DNA from: Dysosmobacter acutus
GTDB taxonomy: Bacteria > Bacillota > Clostridia > Oscillospirales > Oscillospiraceae
DNA: 64,000 bases
Direction of reading: 5' to 3'
NCBI RefSeq assembly: GCF_018919205.1
Contig: NZ_JAHLQN010000001.1
Location: forward strand, 3,092,308-3,156,307
Shown here: piece by piece, positions 26,952 through 33,758 of the stretch
How positions within the stretch are numbered: position 1 is the first letter of the stretch
How the letters are laid out: each line of letters opens with the position of its first letter
Notes under the pieces: model-generated
Database searches by the model: none
Seen by the model: only the letters and a program-made list of their open reading frames with translations
What the model was told of the DNA's origin: nothing
Position numbers and translations under genes: made by a program

Positions 26952-27635
26952 CTATTCTCCCGATTCGGCCGCCGCCTTCAACGCCTCCCGATCTTTCACC
27001 CTGTTCAGGACATGCATTTTCCTGTGGCAGTTGGGACACAGGGCCACCGTGTTGTCAATCGTGTCGCTGCCGCCCCTTGAAAGCCATACCACATGGTGGG
27101 TCTCCAGATAGGGGGCGCCTTCCCTGTCCGTAAAAGGGGCTTCCTTTCCGCAGAGCTGACAGCATCCCTTTGCCCTGCGCTTTGCATATTCTGATACAAA
27201 GGCATTGCGGTCGTATGCATTGGTGCTGACGGTCCGCCCCTTTGGCTGCTTCGTCTGTTTGGAGAGCGCCTTTTCCCTCAGCTGCGCATCGGAAAGGTTC
27301 TTTGTCCGACGCTCGTCGCCCCTGTATTTTCTCCTTAGAACATCCTGCGGAAGCGGGCGGCTTTCCCTGGGCCTGTAGGGCTCCCGGACCCCCCAGATCC
27401 CCCGGCCCTTGCCCTGCGCGGAATAGAAGATATCCTCTTTTCCCGCAAATGCATCCGAATCGCTGGAAAAGCGCTCAATGGTACTTCTTACGGCTGCCGT
27501 CCAATTTTGATTCTCTTCAAAATCCATAATCCGGCGCTCTTGAATCTTTTGAAAAATCTCATCGTAGTGCGCCTGTCCCCCCAGTTCACAGAGCGCGTCG
27601 ATGATTTCCTCCCGCCATTTTCTTGGCTGTGCCAT
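26952..27635 (-). CDS. HNH endonuclease with N-terminal winged-helix domain
   Basis: 227 residues. Residues 1-75 ('WREEIIDALCELGGQAHYDEI', in part) look like the Mrr-N/HARE-type winged helix found in restriction-related proteins. The C-terminal 70 residues carry a zinc-supported HNH nuclease: CQLC, then 'THHVVWLSRGG' and 'CPNCHRKMH'. The domain pairing is common in host restriction enzymes that cut modified or foreign DNA. It stands alone with a GGGGGAG ribosome site. Confidence 0.85.
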   Translation of the reverse strand: MAQPRKWREEIIDALCELGGQAHYDEIFQKIQERRIMDFEENQNWTAAVRSTIERFSSDSDAFAGKEDIFYSAQGKGRGIWGVREPYRPRESRPLPQDVLRRKYRGDERRTKNLSDAQLREKALSKQTKQPKGRTVSTNAYDRNAFVSEYAKRRAKGCCQLCGKEAPFTDREGAPYLETHHVVWLSRGGSDTIDNTVALCPNCHRKMHVLNRVKDREALKAAAESGE

Positions 27636-27734
27636 ACAGCGTCTCCCCCTTCCTGTTCAGTTGAATTAAGTTCAGTTTATCACAGTCTTCGACTTCTTAC
27701 CATATGGGAAGCGCCCTCCAAAGCGCACATTTGC

Positions 27735-27774
27735 AAAAAAACCGCCGCAAGCGTAAGTTCGCTTGCGGCGGTTT
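27735..27774 (-). terminator. Terminator of tRNA-Ser
   Basis: A 14-base stem (AAACCGCCGCAAGC / GCTTGCGGCGGTTT) followed on the minus strand by seven T begins right at the encoded CCA end of the tRNA. Confidence 0.9.
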
Positions 27775-27865
27775 GGCGGAGAGAAAGGGATTCGAACCCT
27801 TGAGACCTTTTAAGGGTCTACACGATTTCCAATCGTGCGCCTTCGACCAGCTCAGCCATCTCTCC
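27774..27865 (-). tRNA. tRNA-Ser (anticodon GGA)
   Basis: Read on the minus strand, the acceptor GGAGAGA pairs with TCTCTCC, followed by discriminator G and an encoded CCA. The anticodon arm is ACGATT-GGA-AATCGT, the T loop contains GGTTCGAATCC, and a long variable arm (ACCCTTAAAAGGTC) marks a class II serine tRNA. It reads UCC and UCU codons. Confidence 0.97.
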
Positions 27866-27894
27866 AAGGCTTTGCGCTCGATGCAGCAGAGATA

Positions 27895-27922
27895 ATTATA
27901 CCAAAGATTTTTCTGAAGTCAA
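27895..27922 (-). promoter_or_regulatory. Promoter of tRNA-Ser
   Basis: TTGACT and a perfect TATAAT on the minus strand are separated by 16 bases, 30 bases before the tRNA 5' end. The phage left end lies about 50 bases further upstream, leaving this promoter intact. Confidence 0.7.
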
Positions 27923-27974
27923 TACAAAATCAGCACTTTTTTCAGAATGCCCCCGTGTATAGTGTAATTGCATT

Positions 27975-27994
27975 AAGTCGACAGGCTTTTTGCA
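27975..27994 (+). repeat. Candidate left terminal repeat of the phage
   Basis: AAGTCGACAGGCTTTTTGCA matches the reverse complement of 63975-63993 at 16 of 20 aligned positions with one gap. It is also embedded in a 12-base inverted repeat with one mismatch (AGTGTAATTGCA at 27961 and TGCAGTTACACT at 27991), giving the left end extra symmetry. It lies 44 bases before the first phage gene. Confidence 0.5.
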
Positions 27995-28037
27995 GTTACA
28001 CTTTTTTATTTTTCCCCAGAGAAAGGACGGTGAAAAC

Positions 28038-28298
28038 GTGGCTGAATGTTACAAAAGGATCGAATATCCGGACCGAAAGGCGATCGCGGCCCTTTACGCC
28101 GCCGGCGCGAAGGCTGGACAGATCGCAAAGGAAATCGGCGTCGCCCCCCGCACCATCTACGCCGAACTGAAGCGCGGCCGCGAAGGGGACAAGCTGGACA
28201 AGAACTTCCGGCCGTCCTACGACGCGGACCTGGCCCAGAAGCGCGCCCAGGAAAGCCTTCGCCGGTGCGGCCGGAGGAAAGGAGGGCCGGCAGAATGA
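28038..28298 (+). CDS. Small helix-turn-helix protein resembling the IS30 transposase DNA-binding domain
   Basis: 86 residues from a GTG with AAAGGA about ten bases upstream. Residues about 11-50 form a helix-turn-helix ('IAKEIGVAPRTIYAELKRG') that aligns with residues 10-49 of the transposase at 62911-63957 ('IADALGVSLRTVYYELKRG'). The rest is basic and short; there is no catalytic domain. It is the first phage gene, right beside the left terminal repeat, so it may bind phage ends or the early promoter. Its stop overlaps the next start. Confidence 0.75.
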   Translation: MAECYKRIEYPDRKAIAALYAAGAKAGQIAKEIGVAPRTIYAELKRGREGDKLDKNFRPSYDADLAQKRAQESLRRCGRRKGGPAE

Positions 28299-28531
28299 CC
28301 CCCAGAGCAAGGCAACGGCGAACGCGCCGGAGAATCCGAAACGCGGCCAGTCTTCTTTCCCTGGTGGCCTTCCTGGCGCTTCTGGGAAGCGTCGGAGCCG
28401 TCGAACAGGACCTGGTCCCCCTTCTCCCTGGCGCGATCCGAATGTTCGGCTTCCTTCTGATCTGGGCCGGCCTTCTGGCCGTCGCCGGAGCCTTCGACAC
28501 CACCGAAGGAAGGAGGGAACGGAGAAGATGA
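28295..28531 (+). CDS. Small phage membrane protein
   Basis: 78 residues from the ATG that overlaps the previous stop, with GGAGG nine bases upstream. An Arg-rich start (about 15 residues) is followed by two hydrophobic helices. No family recognised. Confidence 0.65.
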   Translation: MTPRARQRRTRRRIRNAASLLSLVAFLALLGSVGAVEQDLVPLLPGAIRMFGFLLIWAGLLAVAGAFDTTEGRRERRR

Positions 28532-28686
28532 AGTACACGGCGACCCTGTCGCCCGTTCAGGTCGGACAGGCCGTGAAGGCCCTGGTCCTTCTGGGCGAAA
28601 AGAAGATCACGATCGAAGAAACAGAAAAGGACCGTTTCGTCGTCACCACAACAACCGAAACGGCCCATTCCAAAAAGGTTAAGTGA
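28528..28686 (+). CDS. Small phage protein, 52 residues
   Basis: The start overlaps the previous stop (ATGA-type arrangement) and has GGAGAAG upstream. The product begins MKYTATLSPVQVGQAVKAL and is followed by a Lys/Glu/Thr-rich beta-type segment. It is in the coupled early operon; function unknown. Confidence 0.6.
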   Translation: MKYTATLSPVQVGQAVKALVLLGEKKITIEETEKDRFVVTTTTETAHSKKVK

Positions 28687-28714
28687 ATCATATCACGGAA
28701 AGGAACGGTTTTCA

Positions 28715-29032
28715 ATGCCTAAATTGAATTTTTATGATACGGACGCCGTGAAGGCGTTTCTGCTGAACACCCTGGTCGAGAACAAGGAAGTCCGCGAAGA
28801 CGTCGACTTCGAGCGCCGGCAGTCCCAGACCTGGTTCACCCAGTATCAGGCCCAGAAGGGCCGCGCCGAAGCCGCTGAAGCGAAGATTGCCGCCGCGGTG
28901 TCCACCCTGACCGTCACCCTGGACGCACGTTCCGCCGGCACCGTCACCGCCGAAGACGTCGACCAGGCGATCACCGACGCCCTGGCCCTTCTGACTGGGA
29001 GCCTGAAGACGGAAGGGGGCGCCACGAAATGA
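28715..29032 (+). CDS. Phage protein of unknown function
   Basis: 105 residues, mostly helical, with an Ala-rich middle. A GGAAAGGA site precedes the start. It overlaps the Gp157-like gene by four bases, suggesting coupled translation in the replication module. Confidence 0.7.
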   Translation: MPKLNFYDTDAVKAFLLNTLVENKEVREDVDFERRQSQTWFTQYQAQKGRAEAAEAKIAAAVSTLTVTLDARSAGTVTAEDVDQAITDALALLTGSLKTEGGATK

Positions 29033-29523
29033 CGAACACACTGTACGAGATCAGCGCCGACTTCCTGGCCGCCCTGGACGCGATGGAGGTCGACCCCGAC
29101 ACCGGCGAACTGCTGAACGCCGACCAGCTTGACGCCCTTTCCGCCGCCTTCGACGAAAAGGCCGAAGCGACCGCCCTTTACATCAAGAACCTGACCGCCT
29201 TCGTCGGCAACGTAAAGGCGGAGGAAGCCGCCCTGGCGGAGCGCCGCAAGACCGCCGAAAAGCGCGTCGAGCGCCTGAAGGACCTTCTGGCGTCCTCCAT
29301 GCTGTCCGTCGGCCGCGACAAGGTCGAAACGGCCAGGACGAAGATCGGCTTCCGCAAGTCCACCCAGGTTCAGATCGACGACGAAGGCGCCCTTCCCCCT
29401 GACTTCGTGATGACCACCGTCACCACGAAGCCGGACAAAACGGCGATCAAGAAGGCGATCCAGGCCGGACAGGCCGTCGCCGGCGCTGTCCTGGTCGAGA
29501 ACCAGAACCTTCAGATCAAGTAA
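29029..29523 (+). CDS. Siphovirus Gp157-family protein
   Basis: 164 residues: an N-terminal helical region, a Lys/Glu/Arg-rich coiled coil (about 70-100) and a C-terminal beta part with 'KTKIGFRKSTQV'-like sequence and 'VTTKPDKTAIKKAIQAG', the pattern of the Gp157 family. Members are encoded beside phage recombination genes, as here (Rad52-like gene 12 bases on). A role in recombination or replication is presumed. Confidence 0.85.
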   Translation: MTNTLYEISADFLAALDAMEVDPDTGELLNADQLDALSAAFDEKAEATALYIKNLTAFVGNVKAEEAALAERRKTAEKRVERLKDLLASSMLSVGRDKVETARTKIGFRKSTQVQIDDEGALPPDFVMTTVTTKPDKTAIKKAIQAGQAVAGAVLVENQNLQIK

Positions 29524-29535
29524 GGAGGAATCAGC

Positions 29536-30339
29536 GTGAAGGACTTCAACATTCCCCTTCTGACGGCTGAAGACATCGACTGTCGCGTCCAGTCCGTCAG
29601 CAAGGCGAAGAACGGCACGGTCGGCGCGGTCCTTCTTCTCTACAAGGACGCCCGTGTCGATATGCGAATCCTGGACCAGGTCTTCGGCCCTGGCAACTGG
29701 CAGAGGACCCACGAACTGATCAACGGGAACCTGTTCTGTACGATCGAAATCTGGGACGACGAAAAGGCGGCCTGGGTGAAGAAACAGGACGTCGGCGTCG
29801 AGAGCAACACGGAGAAGGAAAAGGGACAGGCGTCCGACGCCTTCAAACGTGCCGGCTTCAACGTCGGGATCGGCCGCGAACTGTATTCCGCCCCTTTCAC
29901 CTATGTCGAACTGAACGACGGTGAATGGAAGGTCGAGAAGGTCCAGGGCCGCGATGTCTACCGCACCTATCCGAATGTCAAGTTCTCCGTCACGAAGATC
30001 GGCTACAACGACCGCCGCGAGATCGTGGACCTGACGATCGTCGACCGCTTCGGGAACGTCCGCTTCCTGTGCGAAGGCGGTGTCCAGAAGAAGGTCAACC
30101 AGGGCGGCCAGGGAAGCCGCCAGGGCGCGCAGAGCGGCCGACAGGCACAGACCCCGCCCCCCGCGGCGCAGACGTCCCAGGCGGCCCAGAGAGCGCCACA
30201 GGGCGCCCCTTCTCCCGCTATCCCCGTCGGCGGTGCTGTCTGCCCCGTGTGCGGCGGCCCGATCAGCGACGCCGAACGCGACTATTCCCTTCGGAAGTAC
30301 GGCCGCGAACTGTGCCGCAAGTGCCAGCGCAACGCGTGA
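29536..30339 (+). CDS. Rad52/22-like single-strand annealing protein with zinc ribbon
   Basis: 267 residues from GTG with AAGGAGG upstream. Residues about 20-130 contain 'VFGPGNWQRTHE', 'KQDVGVESNTEKEKGQASDAFKRAGFNVGIG' (in parts), as in phage Rad52/Rad22-type recombinases. A Gln/Pro/Ala linker (about 185-225) leads to a C-terminal zinc ribbon (CPVCGG ... CRKC). It would anneal single strands during phage replication and recombination, together with SSB. Confidence 0.85.
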   Translation: MKDFNIPLLTAEDIDCRVQSVSKAKNGTVGAVLLLYKDARVDMRILDQVFGPGNWQRTHELINGNLFCTIEIWDDEKAAWVKKQDVGVESNTEKEKGQASDAFKRAGFNVGIGRELYSAPFTYVELNDGEWKVEKVQGRDVYRTYPNVKFSVTKIGYNDRREIVDLTIVDRFGNVRFLCEGGVQKKVNQGGQGSRQGAQSGRQAQTPPPAAQTSQAAQRAPQGAPSPAIPVGGAVCPVCGGPISDAERDYSLRKYGRELCRKCQRNA

Positions 30340-30354
30340 AAGGTGGTGTAGACA

Positions 30355-31116
30355 ATGCCCAGCCGTATCATTAAGGAAACGATCATCATCAGCGAGTCTT
30401 TGACCGCAATCAGCGCCGAAGCCGAACGGTTCTTCTGGCGCCTGGTCGTGAAGGCCGACGACTTCGGCCTGTACTATGGCGACCCCCGTATTCTGGCTTC
30501 CCTGTGCTTCCCCCAGAAGCCCCCTTCCGAACAGAAAATCCGGTCCTGGCTGAACGAACTGGTTCGGGAAGACATGGTGGGGACCTACACGGCCCCCGAA
30601 GACGGGAAGAAGTACCTGAAACTTCTGAACTGGGGCAAATGCCAACAGACCAGGGCGAAGTCCAGCAAATACCCTGAACCGTCTTCGTTTGATAGCAAAT
30701 GCAAACAGGCGAATGGAAATCAAATGCTTGCAAATGTCCCCGTAAACGTAAACGAGAACGAAAACGGAAACGATAACGAAAACGAGAAGCGCGCCCATTC
30801 GGGGCGCGGGGCGGCGGACGGTTTTGACCGGTTCTGGGCTTCCTATCCCCGACGTGTCGGGAAGAAGGACGCCGTGGCCGTCTGGAAGAAGATCAGTCCT
30901 GACGACGCCCTGGTCGACCGGATCGTGGCCGGCGTGGAACGCTGGAAGCGGTCCGAACAATGGACGAAGGACGAAGGCCGCTTCATTCCCTACCCCGCGA
31001 CCTTCCTTCGCGGCGAACGCTGGAACGAGTCCGACGGCGTGAAGCCGGCCGCCGTTCCGCCGGCGGCGAAGGACTACGGCGACGACGACTTCCTGGGCGG
31101 TGACGACCATGAATGA
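30355..31116 (+). CDS. Phage replication initiator / DnaD-like replisome organiser
   Basis: 253 residues. The N-terminal winged-helix part (residues 1-100: 'AERFFWRLVVKADDFGLYYGDP') is common in phage replication proteins that precede DnaC-like loaders. A low-complexity linker with alternating Asn (about 128-145) comes from a hexameric DNA repeat. The C-terminal part ('FWASYPRRVGKKDAVAVWKKI') is the helical domain seen in such initiators. It probably binds the phage origin and recruits the helicase loader encoded next. Confidence 0.85.
   Translation: MPSRIIKETIIISESLTAISAEAERFFWRLVVKADDFGLYYGDPRILASLCFPQKPPSEQKIRSWLNELVREDMVGTYTAPEDGKKYLKLLNWGKCQQTRAKSSKYPEPSSFDSKCKQANGNQMLANVPVNVNENENGNDNENEKRAHSGRGAADGFDRFWASYPRRVGKKDAVAVWKKISPDDALVDRIVAGVERWKRSEQWTKDEGRFIPYPATFLRGERWNESDGVKPAAVPPAAKDYGDDDFLGGDDHE
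30743..30784 (+). repeat. Seven hexameric NNAACG repeats, candidate phage replication origin
   Basis: AACG recurs at exactly six-base spacing starting at 30745, 30751, 30757, 30763, 30769, 30775 and 30781. The array lies inside the replication initiator gene and follows an AT-richer stretch, as in phages whose iterons sit in the initiator gene. It could also be just a linker-coding repeat. Confidence 0.45.
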
Positions 31117-31963
31117 CTTTACCGACGTTCTGGAAACCATCGCCCAGAACGCCAGACGCGGCCATGAGCGCGCCGGCGACTACCGCGGCGAAGACGGCCT
31201 TCTGTATTGCGGCCGGTGCCGCACCAGGAAGGAACACCGCCTGGAACTGGACACCGACCCGCCGAAGGTGGTCACGGTGCCGGTCATGTGCAAGTGCGAG
31301 GAAGAGCGTCAGGAAGCCCAGCGCAAGGAAGAAGAGCGGATCAAGTTCCGCCAGGACTGCGAACGGCTTCGCCGCGACGGGATCACAGACCCGTCCTATT
31401 TGGTCAACACCTTCGCCCAGGACGACAACCGGAACCCCGCCGTTTCGGACGTGTGCCGGAAGTACGTCGACCATTGGGAGGAAATGAAGGCCGACAACAT
31501 CGGAATCCTGTTCTATGGCGGCGTCGGGACCGGAAAGTCCTTCCTGGCCTGTTGTATCGCGAACGCCCTGATCGACCGCTGTGTGAAGGCCAGCGTGACG
31601 AACTTCCCCCGCATTATGAACCGCCTTCAGGGCTTCGGAGAGGACAAGCAAGGCTTCCTGGACAAGCTGAACCGCTATGACTGCCTGGTGATCGACGACC
31701 TGGGCGTCGAGCGGGACACGTCCTATTCCGTCGAGCAGATTTACAACGTCGTCGACGCCAGGTCCCGTTCAGGGAAGCCCCTGATCGTGACGACGAACCT
31801 GTCCCTGGACGACCTTCGGAACCCGTCGTCTATGGGCTACGCCCGTATTTATGACCGCGTCCTGGAAATGTGTCCGATCAAGCTGAAACTGGCCGGCGAC
31901 TCCCGAAGGACCGTCAACGCGGCCGCGCGCCGCGACAGGGCGAAGGAAATCCTGGGAATGTGA
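31109..31963 (+). CDS. DnaC-like helicase loader ATPase
   Basis: 284 residues from the ATG; a GTG nine bases upstream is an alternative. A possible zinc site (CGRC ... CKCEEE) lies in the first 65 residues. Walker A 'GGVGTGKSF' and Walker B 'CLVIDDLG' define the AAA+ domain. It loads the replicative helicase on the phage origin. The start overlaps the end of the initiator gene. Confidence 0.92.
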   Translation: MNDFTDVLETIAQNARRGHERAGDYRGEDGLLYCGRCRTRKEHRLELDTDPPKVVTVPVMCKCEEERQEAQRKEEERIKFRQDCERLRRDGITDPSYLVNTFAQDDNRNPAVSDVCRKYVDHWEEMKADNIGILFYGGVGTGKSFLACCIANALIDRCVKASVTNFPRIMNRLQGFGEDKQGFLDKLNRYDCLVIDDLGVERDTSYSVEQIYNVVDARSRSGKPLIVTTNLSLDDLRNPSSMGYARIYDRVLEMCPIKLKLAGDSRRTVNAAARRDRAKEILGM

Positions 31964-31976
31964 AGGAGGGCCGCAA

Positions 31977-32381
31977 GTGGAAACCTGGAAAGTGACGATC
32001 CCTGGCCTTTTACCTGGCCTGAATGAGTACATAGACGCGGAACGCGCCGTCAAGGGCAAGTACAAGGCCGCCGCCATGAAGAAACAGGCCGAAAACGTGA
32101 TCGGCTTCATGGTGAAGACCCAGCTTCACGGCGTCCGCTTCGACCGGCCGGTGATCATTCATTACCGCTGGATCGAGCCGAACCGCCGCCGCGACAAGGA
32201 CAACGTCGCCTTCGCGAAGAAGTTCATTCAGGACAGCCTGGTCCACGCCGGCGTCCTGGTGAACGATGGCTGGAACCAGATTGAGGGCTTCACGGACGAC
32301 TTCGCCGTGGACCCGAAGAACCCCCGTGTGGAAGTGACTATCGAGATATTCGAAGGAGGAAAACAACATGGCAAATATTAA
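31977..32381 (+). CDS. RusA-family Holliday-junction resolvase
   Basis: 134 residues starting at GTG with GAAGGAGG upstream. The family pattern 'RRRDKDNVAFAKKFIQDSLV' with downstream 'NDGW' is present, including the paired aspartates that bind metal. It resolves recombination intermediates during phage replication. It overlaps the variable-protein gene by 14 bases. Confidence 0.92.
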   Translation: METWKVTIPGLLPGLNEYIDAERAVKGKYKAAAMKKQAENVIGFMVKTQLHGVRFDRPVIIHYRWIEPNRRRDKDNVAFAKKFIQDSLVHAGVLVNDGWNQIEGFTDDFAVDPKNPRVEVTIEIFEGGKQHGKY

Positions 32382-32964
32382 GACTTTGAAGGACAAGACC
32401 CCTGGAAGCGTCTTCGACGCCGGTCCGATCGACGTCCGCGTCCTGGATCACATGACCAACGGAACGACCCTTCTGGTTGCCGACAGGTCGGCCGCATGGC
32501 GCCCCTTCTCCCTGGAACCCCTGAAGACCCGTCCGGAGGAAGCCCCTACCCCTTACCCGAACGACTTCAGCCTGTCCTATCTGAAGGACGAACTGAACGG
32601 CCCCTTCCTGACGGCCTTCGACGCCGCCGGCGGTCCGATCCGTTCCGCGAACATCGTAGAAGCGAACTGGTCCCTGGCAGATCACCGCGGCGGCTTCGGC
32701 TACGGTAACATGAAGGCGAAGATCAGCCTTCTTCCTGAAGCCCTGTTCCTGAAGTACAAGGCCCTTCTGTCCCTGGACGACTGGTGGTGGCTTGCGACCC
32801 CGCGCGCCGGCCACGCGGGCAACGCGCGCAATGTCAACACGGGCGGCAGTCTGAGCAACAGCAACGCGTACATCGGCTACTACGGCGTCCGGCCGGCTTT
32901 CTTCGCGGAATCTGGAATCATTCTGGAATCCGACGGCGGCGAAGCGGTGGAAGGCCATGAATAA
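32368..32964 (+). CDS. DGR target protein 2 (DUF6273-like), located in the replication module
   Basis: 198 residues with an excellent ribosome site (AAGGAGG). Residues about 35-190 fit the DUF6273-like, C-type-lectin-type fold used by DGR targets: 'DDWWWLATPRAG' and 'YYGVRPAFF' bracket the variable segment (residues 144-178). That segment matches the DGR template at 56153-56257, with 12 differences, all at template adenines. No signal peptide or membrane segment is seen, so the protein is likely cytosolic or carried in virions. It sits between rusA-like and MT-A70 genes, far from the tail genes. Confidence 0.85.
   Translation: MANIKTLKDKTPGSVFDAGPIDVRVLDHMTNGTTLLVADRSAAWRPFSLEPLKTRPEEAPTPYPNDFSLSYLKDELNGPFLTAFDAAGGPIRSANIVEANWSLADHRGGFGYGNMKAKISLLPEALFLKYKALLSLDDWWWLATPRAGHAGNARNVNTGGSLSNSNAYIGYYGVRPAFFAESGIILESDGGEAVEGHE
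32797..32900 (+). repeat. DGR variable repeat 2 (VR2)
   Basis: Codon-by-codon alignment with the template gives 12 substitutions, each where the template has A (for example AAC to CGC, CAC, GGC, ATC and TAC). Non-A positions are identical up to the conserved 3' segment GGCGTCCGGCCGG. Sequence identity ends after GGCTTT. Confidence 0.92.
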
Positions 32965-33211
32965 TACCGTGACGACCCGTGAGTGGATCGGCCGGCGGCG
33001 CCTTCGGGCGTCCGTCGACCGGACCCTGGGCGTGAAGGTGCCGAAGGCGGTCTTCGACGAAGCGGAAGCATACGCCAGACGGAAGATGGCCTTCCAGAAC
33101 GAAGCCCTGGGCCTGGACCGCGGCGACGAATACCTGGAACTTCTGATCCCCGACGTGATCCGCGAAATGGCCCTGGCGGCCAGGTATGACGGAAGGAGGG
33201 CGACGGCGTGA
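32957..33211 (+). CDS. Phage protein of unknown function
   Basis: 84 residues; Arg-rich start, then a helical region. It overlaps both neighbours by a few bases, marking it as part of the coupled early operon. No family recognised. Confidence 0.65.
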   Translation: MNNTVTTREWIGRRRLRASVDRTLGVKVPKAVFDEAEAYARRKMAFQNEALGLDRGDEYLELLIPDVIREMALAARYDGRRATA

Positions 33212-33678
33212 TCCCATTTCCCGACAAGAAGTATTCCGTGATCTACGCGGACCCGCCCTGGTCCTACTCCGGCGGCGGTGCTACGCGGAACGTGACAAGG
33301 CATTACCACACCATGAAGCCGGAAGACATCTATTCCCTTCCGGTCCAGAACATCGCCGCGGACGACTGCCTTCTGTTCCTGTGGGCCACGTTCCCGAACC
33401 TGGACGTCGCCCTGGAAACGATCCGGCGCTGGGGCTTCCGATATAAGACCGCCGCCTTTGTCTGGGTAAAGCGAAACCGGAAAACCCCGTCCTGGTTCTG
33501 GGGCCTGGGTAACTGGACGCGATCAAACCCCGAAGTGTGCCTTCTGGCGACCAGGGGGAAGCCGGAGCGCGCAGACGCGCACGTCCATAGCGTGATCGAC
33601 GCGCCGATCGGCCGGCACAGCGAGAAGCCGGCGGAAACCCGCGACAGGATCGTCCAGCTTGCGGGGGGGGCGCTATGA
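33208..33678 (+). CDS. MT-A70-family adenine methyltransferase, interrupted at a G tract
   Basis: 156 residues containing the catalytic DPPW motif (15-18), 'LFLWATFPNL' and 'WVKRNRK', typical of MT-A70 phage methylases that make N6-methyladenine. The reading frame stops just after a run of eight G, while the usual C-terminal block (IELFAR...GWDAWG) continues in the -1 frame at 33675-33758. The run G-GGG-GGG fits a slippery heptamer, so the full enzyme may need a -1 frameshift; a one-base sequence error is also possible. Confidence 0.85.
   Translation: MIPFPDKKYSVIYADPPWSYSGGGATRNVTRHYHTMKPEDIYSLPVQNIAADDCLLFLWATFPNLDVALETIRRWGFRYKTAAFVWVKRNRKTPSWFWGLGNWTRSNPEVCLLATRGKPERADAHVHSVIDAPIGRHSEKPAETRDRIVQLAGGAL
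33663..33669 (+). other. Candidate -1 frameshift site in the methyltransferase gene
   Basis: The zero frame reads GCG GGG GGG GCG CTA TGA, so G-GGG-GGG is positioned exactly as X-XXY-YYZ. Slipping back one base restores the conserved C-terminus. Confidence 0.5.
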
Positions 33679-33758
33679 TCGAACTTTTCGCCAGAAAGAC
33701 CGCCCCTGGCTGGGACGCCTGGGGCGACGAAGTGGAAGGAGATAATGACCATGAGTGA
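33675..33758 (+). CDS. MT-A70 methyltransferase C-terminal segment (-1 frame)
   Basis: 27 codons from ATG encoding MIELFARKTAPGWDAWGDEV and a short acidic tail. This is the conserved C-terminal block that MT-A70 enzymes carry after 'IV.L.G..'. It may be made only as a fusion by frameshifting from the upstream gene, since alone it has no enzyme function. Confidence 0.6.
   Translation: MIELFARKTAPGWDAWGDEVEGDNDHE

Noticed and set aside
27774..27865. tRNA-Ser 3' end as phage attachment site
   Set aside because: The phage is on the 5' side of the tRNA, and no duplicated tRNA fragment is visible.
28846..31140. 764-codon minus-strand open frame across the replication module
   Set aside because: It is the complement of well-recognised plus-strand genes (Gp157, Rad52-like, initiator) in high-GC DNA, with no ribosome site and no family resemblance.
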